Made by a program: the position numbers and the translations under genes. From NCBI GenBank assembly GCA_023259055.1, contig JAHFQZ010000002.1, positions 124,001-188,000 of the forward strand: a DNA stretch of 64,000 bases, read 5' to 3'. Source of the DNA: Nitrosomonadales bacterium. GTDB taxonomy: Bacteria; Pseudomonadota; Gammaproteobacteria; Burkholderiales; Gallionellaceae. The notes beneath the pieces are model-generated. The model had not been told where the DNA came from, ran no database searches, and saw nothing but the letters and a program-made list of their open reading frames with translations. This document shows, piece by piece, positions 9,225-17,713 of the stretch. Position 1 is the stretch's first letter, and every line of letters begins with the position of its first letter.

Positions 9225-10230
9225 CAGTATTCTCCTGTCTCGCTTGATGCAGCCGCCAGCGTCGATCAATCCACATCAACAAAGCTGAATAAATAGCACA
9301 CCACCAAGCCAGCAATTTTGCTTGACTCTGAACGTCCAGGCCAAGGCCCCACAAAGCCGACATACCCGCCAGCAACATTAGTGCATATTCGGCGAACGCG
9401 GTGTTGCGATGCCCAAAGCCCATCAAAATAGCGCGCTGGTAGTAATGCTCGCGGTGCGCTTCGGTGATCTTTGCGCGGCGCAAGGTACGCCTCACCAGTG
9501 TCACGCTGGCGTCAACACCGAAAGGTGAGAACACCAGCAGTGGGAACCACACCGCCCAATAGCCCTGTTGCCAGCCCCACAACCCCATCGCGGCTGCAAG
9601 GAAGCCGAGCGGAATGGAGCCTGCATCGCCCATGAAAACTTTGGCGGGTGGAAAATTGTAGTAGAGAAAACCGAGCGCCGCTGCGCCGATGGAAAAATTC
9701 AGCATGGCGAAGGTGCTGTTGCCGCCCGTAAATGCCGCAATGCCGTACATAGTAAATCCGGACAGTGCCATGCCGCCTGCCAGCCCATCCGAACCATCCA
9801 TGAAGTTATAGAGGTTGGTTACCCACACCATTAACAGTATCGCCGCCAGTGCGATCACGATATCTTGCCCGGCAACCAAGCCGGAACCACCGACCAGGAT
9901 GGCTGCGGCAACGACATGCGCCAGCAGGCGTTGGCGAACCGGAAGGCCCCGCATGTCATCAAGCAACGAGACAATAAACAGACCGATCAGCGGCAACGCC
10001 AGCCACCATACCAACGAATTAAACATCAATGTCCAGCCCGACAACACGCCCGCCATCAGTCCGATCCCGCCAATGCGCGGAATGGGTGCGGAATGCAACG
10101 AGCGTTCATTGGGGATGTCCTGGATCTTTTTTCCGAATTTGCTGGACAGAATGACCGCGATCAACGACAGGGTTACCAGAACAGAAACGATGGGGACGTA
10201 ATAAATCATATATGCGTTGCGCTTTACCAA
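9214..10230 (-). CDS. Undecaprenyl-phosphate glycosyl-1-phosphate transferase, WbpL/WecA family
   Basis: A 338-residue integral membrane protein with about ten helices. Family motifs of the MraY/WecA group are present: DDMRGLPVRQR near residue 91, NLYNFMDGSDGLAGG near 139 and GDAGSIPLGFLAA near 200, plus a HREHYYQRAI histidine motif near 262. It moves a HexNAc-like sugar phosphate from UDP-sugar to undecaprenyl phosphate and so starts O-unit synthesis. It is followed by the WbpM-like dehydratase, as in WbpL-WbpM pairs, and preceded by the remnant of the epimerase that usually makes its substrate. The start may instead be the ATG at 10209 (MIYYVPIVS). Confidence 0.88.
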   Translation of the reverse strand: MVKRNAYMIYYVPIVSVLVTLSLIAVILSSKFGKKIQDIPNERSLHSAPIPRIGGIGLMAGVLSGWTLMFNSLVWWLALPLIGLFIVSLLDDMRGLPVRQRLLAHVVAAAILVGGSGLVAGQDIVIALAAILLMVWVTNLYNFMDGSDGLAGGMALSGFTMYGIAAFTGGNSTFAMLNFSIGAAALGFLYYNFPPAKVFMGDAGSIPLGFLAAAMGLWGWQQGYWAVWFPLLVFSPFGVDASVTLVRRTLRRAKITEAHREHYYQRAILMGFGHRNTAFAEYALMLLAGMSALWGLGLDVQSQAKLLAWWCAIYSALLMWIDRRWRLHQARQENTDVA

Positions 10231-10601
10231 TCAGCAACGGTCTGCAGGCCTTGTTGCATGGTATATGGAGGTGTCCAGTTGAGTTCGCGGCGAATTTTAC
10301 CACTATCAACTTGCAATGAGCACAACAGACACTCGACCTGATCTGCCTTGCCGGTCAAACGGCCCTCCAGTTTCAACAAAAATGGAGGACAGGGAAACAA
10401 ACGCGCCGGATGGCCCATCGCTGCGCCTAACTGGCGCAACAAATCAGGTGTTGAAACGTCCTCGCCATCACTCACCAGATATGTCTGTCCGGCAGCGGAG
10501 GGATGCGTCGCGCAAACAATCAACGCATCTACCAGGTTTTCGACAAAGCTATTTGCCCCCGTTACCAATATTCGATCTTTATTCAAACTTGCTTGGACCA
10601 A
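10224..10601 (-). pseudogene. Internally deleted NAD-dependent sugar epimerase
   Basis: The 125-residue frame begins like an SDR epimerase (RILVTGANSFV, the nucleotide-binding loop). It then passes directly into the C-terminal third of the same family: ENLVDALIVCATHPSAAG, LVSDGEDVSTPDLLRQLG and SLQVDSGKIRRELNWTPPYT. About 190 residues with the catalytic Tyr-x3-Lys are missing, while the frame stays open. The family partner of WbpL-type transferases is a 4-epimerase/reductase of about 320 residues, so this is most simply a deletion between two similar short sequences (GANGFV and SFVENLVD). The product would be inactive. It overlaps both neighbours, so its translation may still matter for coupling. 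Confidence 0.78.
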
Positions 10602-11713
10602 ACCGTGCGATTCACATAATCGACGTAACTCAGCACGACTCGAAGCAGTTGCTTGGATACCGCACCCGCTTCGTAATCCTGGACTGGCTGCATCACGCGC
10701 TTAGTCTTGTCGTGTTGGGCGATGATGACTCGTACCGCATCGAGTACCCGTTCTTTTTTCAGCCCGCTCATGATAAGCGTCCCTACATCCATGCCTTCCG
10801 GGCGTTCATGCGCATTACGAATGGTGATCGCAGGCAAGTTGAGCAGTGATCCTTCTTCGGTGATCGTGCCGCTGTCGGATACGACACACAGTGCCTCCAT
10901 CTGCAATTTGATGTAATCGCAGAATCCGAAAGGTTTGAGGAATTGTATATGCGGATTGAGCTTACCCAACTCCATCGTATCCAAGCGCTTCCGAGTGCGC
11001 GGATGCGTGGAGACAATCACCGGACAGTTGTAAGTTTCTGCCAACGCATTGAGCGTTGCGACCATGTTAGACATATTTTCAGGGCTATCGATATTTTCTT
11101 CGCGGTGCGCGCTCACAATGAAGAACTTGTTTGCCGTCAGTCCCATGCGTTGCAGCACATCCGATTGCTGGATCTTCGGCATGTAATGATCCAGCACTTC
11201 ACGCATGTGCGAGCCGGTCTTGATAATGGTCTCGGGGGGAATGCCTTCGGCGATCAGGTAACGACGGGCATGCTCAGTCAGCACCAGATTGATGTCACTC
11301 AAGTGATCCAACACCTTGCGATTCAGCTCTTCCGGCACGCGTTGATCGAAGCAGCGGTTACCAGCCTCCATGTGGAACACCGGGATCTTACGGCGCTTGG
11401 CCGCGATGACCGCCAGACAAGAGTTCGTGTCGCCGTACAGCATGACCGCATCGGGCTTTTCTTTTTCCATGACCGCATCGGATTTTTCTATTACCCGCGC
11501 GATGGTTTGCGCGGCGTTTTCGCCCACCGCCTCAAGGAAGTAATCAGGCTTGCGGATACCCAGATCCTCGAAGAACAATTGGTTCAATTCGTAATCGTAG
11601 TTCTGGCCGGTGTGCACCAGAATATGTTTAGTGTGCTGATCGAACTCGGCGATCACCCGGCTCATTTTGATCAATTCGGGACGCGTCCCGACGATGGTCA
11701 TGACTTTAAGCAT
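10583..11713 (-). CDS. UDP-N-acetylglucosamine 2-epimerase family (WbjD/FnlC-like)
   Basis: A 376-residue cytoplasmic enzyme of the WecB/WbjD family. MTIVGTRPELIKMSRVI opens the fold, MLYGDTNSCLAVIAAKRRKI and HMEAGNRCFDQRVPEE are the substrate-binding core, VSAHREENID is the conserved SAHR segment and SDSGTITEEGSLLNLPAI closes the active site. Placed directly after a WbjB-like dehydratase and an RmlD-like reductase, it most likely does the last 2-epimerisation step to UDP-L-FucNAc or UDP-L-QuiNAc rather than making UDP-ManNAc. This is inferred from the neighbours. Overlaps wbjB-like by 8 bases. Confidence 0.87.
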   Translation of the reverse strand: MLKVMTIVGTRPELIKMSRVIAEFDQHTKHILVHTGQNYDYELNQLFFEDLGIRKPDYFLEAVGENAAQTIARVIEKSDAVMEKEKPDAVMLYGDTNSCLAVIAAKRRKIPVFHMEAGNRCFDQRVPEELNRKVLDHLSDINLVLTEHARRYLIAEGIPPETIIKTGSHMREVLDHYMPKIQQSDVLQRMGLTANKFFIVSAHREENIDSPENMSNMVATLNALAETYNCPVIVSTHPRTRKRLDTMELGKLNPHIQFLKPFGFCDYIKLQMEALCVVSDSGTITEEGSLLNLPAITIRNAHERPEGMDVGTLIMSGLKKERVLDAVRVIIAQHDKTKRVMQPVQDYEAGAVSKQLLRVVLSYVDYVNRTVWSKQV

Positions 11714-12716
11714 TTAGTTCTTCCTTGATGTAATCCAGTTTCGACAACAGTTTTTTGACTTGCTCGACATTCAGGCGCTCGGTGTTGTGCGAGGTGTAAT
11801 CTTCCTGATGCGATATCTTTTCTTCGCCCTCGCTGAAGTACTGCGCGTAATTGAGATCGCGGTTATCCGCCGGGATACGGTAATAGCCGCCCATATCTTG
11901 GGCTTTGGCCATTTCCTCGCGCGAGATCAACGACTCATATAGCTTCTCGCCGTGGCGGGTACCGATCACGCGGACTGGATTGCTCCTGGAGAACATCTCT
12001 TTCAGCGCTTGTGCCAGATCGGCAACGGTCGAAGCAGGTGCCTTCTGCACGAAGATATCGCCCTGCTTGCCATGCTGGAACGCATACAACACCAGGTCTA
12101 CCGAGTCCTCCAATGACATCAGGAAGCGCGTCATGTTCGGATCAGTGACGGTGAGTGGCTTACCTTCTTTAAGTTGCGACACAAACAAAGGTATAACCGA
12201 GCCACGCGAAGCCATCACGTTGCCATAGCGAGTTGCACACAATATGGTCTCTCCCTCACGCTGCATGCGTGCCTTGGCAACCATCAATTTTTCTGCCATC
12301 GCCTTGGAAATGCCCATCGCATTGATCGGATATACCGCTTTATCCGTGCTAAGTACCACCACACGTTTGACGCCATTGGCAGTCGCGGCATTCATCACAT
12401 TCTCGGTACCCATGACATTGGTTCGCACCGCCTCCATCGGATAGAACTCACACGAGGGAACCTGCTTCAATGCGGCCGCATGAAAAACGTAATCCACACC
12501 CTTCATCGCCTGATGGATGCTGTCGTAATCGCGGACGTCGCCGATGTAAAACTTCAGTTTCGGATCGTTCAACGCGATGCGCATCTCTTCCTGCTTCTTT
12601 TCATCGCGGCTGAAAATGCGGATCTCGCGCACTTCCGTCGACAGGAAGCGATTAAGCACAGTGTTCCCGAAAGAACCCGTGCCTCCGGTGATCATCAATA
12701 CTTTGCCTTTGAACAT
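11706..12716 (-). CDS. UDP-GlcNAc 4,6-dehydratase/5-epimerase (WbjB/FnlA/CapE-like)
   Basis: A 336-residue soluble SDR. VLMITGGTGSFGNTVLNRF is the NAD(P) loop, HAAALKQVPSCEFYPMEA the substrate region, and STDKAVYPINAMGISKAM the catalytic stretch with Met in place of Tyr. TRYGNVMASRGSVIPLF matches the WbjB/FnlA/CapE group, which forms the 4-keto-6-deoxy-L-sugar from UDP-GlcNAc in L-FucNAc and L-QuiNAc pathways. Full length for the family. It follows the RmlD-like reductase by 14 bases and precedes the 2-epimerase with an 8-base overlap, so the three pathway enzymes are adjacent. Confidence 0.9.
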   Translation of the reverse strand: MFKGKVLMITGGTGSFGNTVLNRFLSTEVREIRIFSRDEKKQEEMRIALNDPKLKFYIGDVRDYDSIHQAMKGVDYVFHAAALKQVPSCEFYPMEAVRTNVMGTENVMNAATANGVKRVVVLSTDKAVYPINAMGISKAMAEKLMVAKARMQREGETILCATRYGNVMASRGSVIPLFVSQLKEGKPLTVTDPNMTRFLMSLEDSVDLVLYAFQHGKQGDIFVQKAPASTVADLAQALKEMFSRSNPVRVIGTRHGEKLYESLISREEMAKAQDMGGYYRIPADNRDLNYAQYFSEGEEKISHQEDYTSHNTERLNVEQVKKLLSKLDYIKEELNA

Positions 12717-12730
12717 AATTCGACCCAGAT

Positions 12731-13585
12731 TTATTTATATGTGTGCATCAACTTGATCAATTCGGGCCACTCTGGAGCGACGTAGCCCGTTGCCAACTGA
12801 AAACGCCTTGCATCAAGCGAGCGGTCTATCACCAACTTGTCGTCCGGCACGATGTCGATACTCTTGCCGTACACGTCGGCGATCAATTTCAACAAATCAA
12901 ACTTGTTAATCGGTTTCGCGGCGACGTGGTATAGGCCGGACAGTTCCGTGTGCGGTATCACCACATCACGCACGACTTGTGCAAAAACCACTGTCGGCAA
13001 CCCGGAAAAAACGGCGCGAGTATAACCTTTGCACCGCCCCTGTTGCGACAGGAACCAGTCCAGCAGCCCATATTTACTTTGCAACTCATGGCCGATGGTC
13101 GAAGTGCGTAGAGTGATGGCGTGCGGGTAACCCACCTCACCCAATGCCTTGGATTTTCCATACACGTCTCGCGCATCGGCAAAGTCATCCTCGGTATAAC
13201 TGCCCTTCTCGCCTGAGAAGACGCAGTCCGTGCTGACATGGATCAGGCGCGAACCGACGAGTTTGCACAGCCCCGCAAGGCGGTGCGGCATCAACGTGTT
13301 GATCGGGATCGAGACCAGCGGGTCTTCGGCTTCCGGCTTGTGCTTGGTCAAGCCAGCGCAATTGACGACCACATCTGGCCGTATCTGATCCAGAACCCTT
13401 ACCAGAGCATCCGGATGCTCGACATCAATCTCCGCTATCAGCCTCTCGCCGATGGATGCGGGGAAAAAGCGCTTCACGCTTTCATCCCGAACGCTGCCGT
13501 AAACATGCCAGTCTTTTTTCTCACTCAGAACGCGCAGCACCGTACTGCCTATCATGCCGCTCGCGCCGATCACTAATACTTTCAC
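12731..13585 (-). CDS. RmlD-type SDR reductase (WbvR-like)
   Basis: A 284-residue protein of the dTDP-4-dehydrorhamnose reductase (RmlD) family. MKVLVIGASGMIGSTVLRV is the cofactor loop, VVNCAGLTKHKPEAEDP and HVSTDCVFSGEKGSYTE are RmlD-type, and VYGKSKALGEV holds the catalytic Tyr-x3-Lys. Between a WbjB-like dehydratase and a WbuB-like transferase, it is expected to reduce the 4-keto-L-sugar. CapF/WbjC-type reductases of the FucNAc route are longer (about 370 residues, with a C-terminal cupin), and no cupin is present here. The RmlD-like form resembles WbvR of L-QuiNAc pathways, so L-QuiNAc is the better guess. Overlaps the upstream gene by four bases. Confidence 0.8.
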   Translation of the reverse strand: MKVLVIGASGMIGSTVLRVLSEKKDWHVYGSVRDESVKRFFPASIGERLIAEIDVEHPDALVRVLDQIRPDVVVNCAGLTKHKPEAEDPLVSIPINTLMPHRLAGLCKLVGSRLIHVSTDCVFSGEKGSYTEDDFADARDVYGKSKALGEVGYPHAITLRTSTIGHELQSKYGLLDWFLSQQGRCKGYTRAVFSGLPTVVFAQVVRDVVIPHTELSGLYHVAAKPINKFDLLKLIADVYGKSIDIVPDDKLVIDRSLDARRFQLATGYVAPEWPELIKLMHTYK

Positions 13586-14814
13586 TGAATGTCCTTTCCG
13601 TCCTGCGCTACTGCCTGCAAATGGCCGATCAACTCATCAACCAAATGATCATGGTCAAAGTGTTCCTGGTAATAACGGCGACCGTTCTCGCCCATTTTTT
13701 CACGCTCAACGGGGGAGAGACGATATAAACGCAATATCGTATCGGCCAAGGCCTGAGCATCTTCCGCCGGCGTAGCCATCCCTGCGCCAGCTTCGGCAAC
13801 CAGGCGCGCGCCTTCGCCATTCAAACAGGCGATGACCGGCCTTCCCGCAGCCAAATACGCCTGTATTTTATTGGGTACGGTCACTTCAAAGATCGGCCGG
13901 TCTGCAAGCGTCACTAACAATGCCGATGCCTTCTGCATGAAACCGGGCATCGTCTCCACCGGAAAGCGCCCCGGCAGGTTCAGATTGGTCAGGCCACGTT
14001 GTTGCGCCTCTTTCAACATCTCCTCACGGCAACTGCCGTCTCCCAAGACGACAAAATGGATGTCTGTATATGCTTTCAAGTGAGAAGCTGCATCCACTAT
14101 CACATCAACGGCCTGTGCAGTACCAATGTTGCCGGCGAACATGACCAAAAACTTTTTATCCAGTCCAGGCACTAAGGGAGGCTCACTCTTTGCCGGAACG
14201 GAGAAAGTATCATCCACGGAATTCGGGTAATAGACGATCGGCGTATCCGATGCCAGTGCGCGAACCGGCTCTTCGAAAGCCCGCGATTGAACCAAAAGCA
14301 GATCGGCGTGGCGATAAATGAAGCGAACCACTTGTCGCACTGCGCCGATAATAAATCGATTGCGGATATAGCCAGTCGCCGAGAGACTTTCCGGCCACAG
14401 ATCCTGCACCCAGATAATGACCTTCTTGCCTTTCAGCCATCCGATGAAAAGCGCAGGGAGCGCCAACAGGATGGGAGAGAGTCCATACACAAAAATGACA
14501 TTATATTGGCGTTTGCGCAACAACCATGAGCCACTGATCATTCCAAAGAAAATGAATGAGCCATAGTTGAGCAACAATCTCAAATGGCTATTTCGACCAC
14601 GCGGGAACAGCGGAACACGATGCAGCAACGCGCCTTTCCACTGCTCTGTCTGGCAACCCCAGGCGCAATAGCCGGTGTAAATGTCGCCTTCTGGATAATT
14701 GGGCTTGCCCGTCAATACCTCAACCTCAATCCCACGCTCAACCATGCTCTCCACGATCGCGTTGATGCGAAAATTTTCCGGCCAGAAATATTGGCTTACA
14801 ACAAGTACGCGCAC
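13582..14814 (-). CDS. GT4 glycosyltransferase, WbuB-like
   Basis: A 410-residue GT-B enzyme. MRVLVVSQYFWPENFRINAI at the start, EVLTGKPNYPEGDIYTGY near residue 33 and VIIWVQDLWPESLSATGYI near 132 are typical of WbuB, which transfers an L-fucosamine-type sugar to a lipid-linked O-unit. C-terminal MFAGNIGTAQAVDVI and the PNKIQAYLAAGRPVIA segment belong to the donor-binding half. Its position immediately ahead of the RmlD-like, WbjB-like and WbjD-like genes fits a transferase using the sugar those enzymes make. That substrate link is inference. Separated by one base from the upstream GT gene. Confidence 0.85.
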   Translation of the reverse strand: MRVLVVSQYFWPENFRINAIVESMVERGIEVEVLTGKPNYPEGDIYTGYCAWGCQTEQWKGALLHRVPLFPRGRNSHLRLLLNYGSFIFFGMISGSWLLRKRQYNVIFVYGLSPILLALPALFIGWLKGKKVIIWVQDLWPESLSATGYIRNRFIIGAVRQVVRFIYRHADLLLVQSRAFEEPVRALASDTPIVYYPNSVDDTFSVPAKSEPPLVPGLDKKFLVMFAGNIGTAQAVDVIVDAASHLKAYTDIHFVVLGDGSCREEMLKEAQQRGLTNLNLPGRFPVETMPGFMQKASALLVTLADRPIFEVTVPNKIQAYLAAGRPVIACLNGEGARLVAEAGAGMATPAEDAQALADTILRLYRLSPVEREKMGENGRRYYQEHFDHDHLVDELIGHLQAVAQDGKDIQ

Positions 14815-14815
14815 G

Positions 14816-15880
14816 CTATTCTGCTCTCTCTAAAATATGCTTTAGGAAACCCGCAGCGTCTTGCAAGGGTAACAACGGCTCTTCTATCCCGAGGAAACGT
14901 TTCACCGCTCTAGCTATGGAAACCGCCGATTCCGGATCGAACGTCTGTTCCGGATCTAATACATCACGCACATAATCCAGCTCCGGTGCCAGCACTGGCA
15001 ACCCAGCTTGTCGAGCCTCGATCAACGGCAAGCCGAATGACTCAAAAGTGGACGGATAGATCAACGCGCCTACCCGATCATAAAGCTGCTTGACTTGATC
15101 ATGCGGCACACTTCCAAAATTCTCCACATTCAATCGGTACTGCCCAATCTTTTGACCCATCCAGGAACACAGCTCCGCAAAATGCTCCCTATCCAATGTC
15201 AGCTTCAACTTGGGAAACAGACCTTCCTTTGCCAACAGACACCAAGCCTCGATCAGCTGCCGATGGTTCTTATGCGGCTCGCCGGATGCAACATATAAGA
15301 ACTCAGATCCTTTTTCTTTTTGTATTTCCAGCGGCCATGTTCTTCGCACGTACTCTTCATGATTCGCCATGAACGGCAACACACGCACCGGAATTTTTCC
15401 TTTTGACCGCGCTTCCAGCAGCCTTTTCATCGAGGGCGTTTGCACAACGAACTCGTCAACATTCGTCATTCTGCCGGATAGCCAAATGCGTTCAACCCAA
15501 AGCCTCAGTCTGGTTTTAAGTGGAAAACAGTTTAATTTTACATCATCGACCAAATACCGGTTCTGAAGAAAAAGCAGCACATGCCCGCGCAACCTGAACA
15601 ATGGCGGCAAATTCCCAAAACACAGGATGATATCTTGCGGCTGAGCATTCTGCGCAAGCCACCACTCAGCCTGCAGCCGTTGTGGTATCGATGGCTTCAC
15701 AAACCTGACTGTCAGGTTTTCTGGCAACCCCCACTGCGGTGTCATACGACTATCCAACTGCACCAGCGCTTTTACGTTTCCGGGAACTGCTGCCAGCAAA
15801 GCGGTAAGCAAGGATTTCCCTCCCCCTTGATGCACATTAGTGGCATGCAAGAACAACCTTGAAGGAATTTCTCCGCTCAA
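14816..15880 (-). CDS. GT4-type glycosyltransferase
   Basis: A 354-residue protein with the GT-B C-terminal signature: FLYVASGEPHKNHRQLIEAW near residue 192 and STFESFGLPLIEARQAGLPV near 276, where E-x7-E supplies the two acidic residues. The N-terminal half (HATNVHQGGGKSLLTALLA) is the acceptor domain, with a glycine-rich loop. It probably adds one sugar to the O-unit. The start overlaps the stop of the polymerase-like gene by four bases. Specific substrate not recognisable. Confidence 0.82.
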   Translation of the reverse strand: MSGEIPSRLFLHATNVHQGGGKSLLTALLAAVPGNVKALVQLDSRMTPQWGLPENLTVRFVKPSIPQRLQAEWWLAQNAQPQDIILCFGNLPPLFRLRGHVLLFLQNRYLVDDVKLNCFPLKTRLRLWVERIWLSGRMTNVDEFVVQTPSMKRLLEARSKGKIPVRVLPFMANHEEYVRRTWPLEIQKEKGSEFLYVASGEPHKNHRQLIEAWCLLAKEGLFPKLKLTLDREHFAELCSWMGQKIGQYRLNVENFGSVPHDQVKQLYDRVGALIYPSTFESFGLPLIEARQAGLPVLAPELDYVRDVLDPEQTFDPESAVSIARAVKRFLGIEEPLLPLQDAAGFLKHILERAE

Positions 15881-17709
15881 ACCGCACCCCTACCATCACG
15901 ATATGACCTAAGCTTTCGAATCACAGCATAAACCCTATCAGACTGCACGACAGACACCAGCAGTACAAAACCCAAGATCATGCTGTAGAACGGTATATCT
16001 TGCCGGGGAGCAATACCAAATTGCGCGATCGTATTGGCCAGAGTCAATCCGAATAATGAGCAGAGCAAAGGATTGGACGTCAAGGCAAATACCCATTGCT
16101 CACTTAATTGCAGCAGAAAGGCAAACGTCGCCATACCGATCAGTACTACCCAAAGTGAACCGCTGAAATAGAGGAAGGCGGCTGCGCCCGGTAAACTGGC
16201 AAATTGCCAATTGCTGGCATCGGTCCAACGATAGTGCGAATTACTTATTTCCTGAAACTTTGTTGTTTTACCGATTTCCCGTTTCTCTTTTGCGGCATCG
16301 AATAGCAACGCACTGCTTTTCTCAGGGTATGCACTCACTGCCATCACACCCTCCAACCCGATCCAGCGATCAACGACCAGCGCCGATATTCGTGGCAAGA
16401 ACCCTGTGCCGATTTGGAAATACAGCTCGCTGAGTAATTTGTCTTTATTCTCTAACAAGCCATCGCGGCTTGAATCCGGACTTGCGGCACTTTTGGCTTT
16501 GCCTACTTTATCGCCCGTAGCCACTGCATCACTTTTAACTCCGTTTTTCATTGAGCCGTTATCCAATTGCGCTTTCTCGGCCAGCAATTCACGCAGATGC
16601 CCCTCCTGATGCTCCCCTTGCGCAATCAGTTTATTCACATGCGCTATGCCACCCTCGAGCACTTCTAGCCGTGCCGCCTTCAAGCCTTTTTCCAATTGCG
16701 CTTTCTCAGCCAGCAATTCACGGAGGTGCCCGTCTTGCGGTTCACCCTGCGCAATCAGTATCCTCACGCGAGCTATTCCACCCTCAAGCACTTCCAGGCG
16801 GGTCAGCCGTTTCTGCTCTTCGGTGGTGAAGCCGCCTGCGTGGGGGTACATATAAGCACGAATAGTAGTAACGCCTGAAATAGAGATCACCATCAAACCT
16901 AAGAATGCCAGAATCAGCGCCACAACTTTTGTTCTAGATAACCCAACCAGCCCTTGCCTGTTCTCAAACAGCGAGAACAACTGTGGAAGCGTGTGAAAAA
17001 TGTATATGCCTCGACTTAACAGGGAGGCCGTAGACGCGATCGCCTCGATGAGCAGCGTATAGATAGATGCTGAAATGCTCTTTTTTAACGACACCTCCCA
17101 CCAGAGCAGTACTGTTATCAGCAGCGCGCTACCTATGCTCACTTGCACTGCAATTAATGCATTAAGCGGCCAAGGTAATACAGTTCGCGGGACCAAACCA
17201 CCTTGCTGTATCCCCAATATCGTGTTCACTACAGCAATACCCAGCACCAGCGTCAAAGCAAATGGCCATATCCAATTCCGGTTAGCCAGATACCACATGG
17301 GCACTTTCGCTTCATCTATACCAACGACTCTGGAATATTGCTTCCCCATGAGAGTAAATATTAATTTACCCAACATCACACCGGCACTGGCCATGATCGC
17401 CACCCATAAGACGGCATCCCATGCGTCTGCCGAAGCATCAAAGGCACCTATCGGTTCCACATAGGGATACTTAAGAATCAAATGTGCAGTTATCTTTACC
17501 CAAAAACCCAACCATAAGGCTACTGTTAAAAACAGATAGCCGTAGTGCGCACGCTTTCCTAATCCAGTAAGTAGCGTAAACCAGAACATTACCGAGAACA
17601 GCAGGTAAATCAGCTTTGATCCCGGATAATTATTCAGCCCTGCGACGAGCAATGCAGCCACAAATATGGCTGCTGCGAAAAGGAAAAACCATTTGATGAT
17701 TTCTTTCAC
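15877..17709 (-). CDS. Polymerase-like polytopic membrane protein with a repeat-bearing inserted loop
   Basis: A 610-residue hydrophobic protein with N- and C-terminal clusters of membrane segments, homologous throughout to its neighbour at 17714-19240. Shared blocks include LPWPLNALIAVQV (about 178), LLSRGIYIFHTLPQLF (about 230), VVDRWIGLEGVMAVSAYPEK, NSHYRWTDASNWQF and FGIAPRQ near the end. It resembles oligosaccharide repeat-unit polymerases (Wzy) in architecture and context, but I recognise no defining motif. A stretch at about 294-425 is absent from the neighbour. It holds two tandem 43-residue units (304-346, 347-389) rich in Leu, Glu and Ala, probably helical, followed by a polar Ser/Lys/Gly linker. 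Function as polymerase is inferred. Confidence 0.75.
   Translation of the reverse strand: MKEIIKWFFLFAAAIFVAALLVAGLNNYPGSKLIYLLFSVMFWFTLLTGLGKRAHYGYLFLTVALWLGFWVKITAHLILKYPYVEPIGAFDASADAWDAVLWVAIMASAGVMLGKLIFTLMGKQYSRVVGIDEAKVPMWYLANRNWIWPFALTLVLGIAVVNTILGIQQGGLVPRTVLPWPLNALIAVQVSIGSALLITVLLWWEVSLKKSISASIYTLLIEAIASTASLLSRGIYIFHTLPQLFSLFENRQGLVGLSRTKVVALILAFLGLMVISISGVTTIRAYMYPHAGGFTTEEQKRLTRLEVLEGGIARVRILIAQGEPQDGHLRELLAEKAQLEKGLKAARLEVLEGGIAHVNKLIAQGEHQEGHLRELLAEKAQLDNGSMKNGVKSDAVATGDKVGKAKSAASPDSSRDGLLENKDKLLSELYFQIGTGFLPRISALVVDRWIGLEGVMAVSAYPEKSSALLFDAAKEKREIGKTTKFQEISNSHYRWTDASNWQFASLPGAAAFLYFSGSLWVVLIGMATFAFLLQLSEQWVFALTSNPLLCSLFGLTLANTIAQFGIAPRQDIPFYSMILGFVLLVSVVQSDRVYAVIRKLRSYRDGRGAV
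16543..16800 (-). repeat. Two tandem 129-bp coding repeats
   Basis: Within the polymerase-like gene a 129-bp unit occurs twice head to tail (16672-16800 and 16543-16671 in coding phase). Each copy encodes RLEVLEGGIA, then a variable stretch, then LIAQGE, then GHLRELLAEKAQL. The DNA copies are still very alike (for example TCCAATTGCGCTTTCTC at 16562 and 16691), so duplication is fairly recent. Being a multiple of three, copy number can change without breaking the frame. Confidence 0.85.
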
Positions 17710-17713
17710 AATA

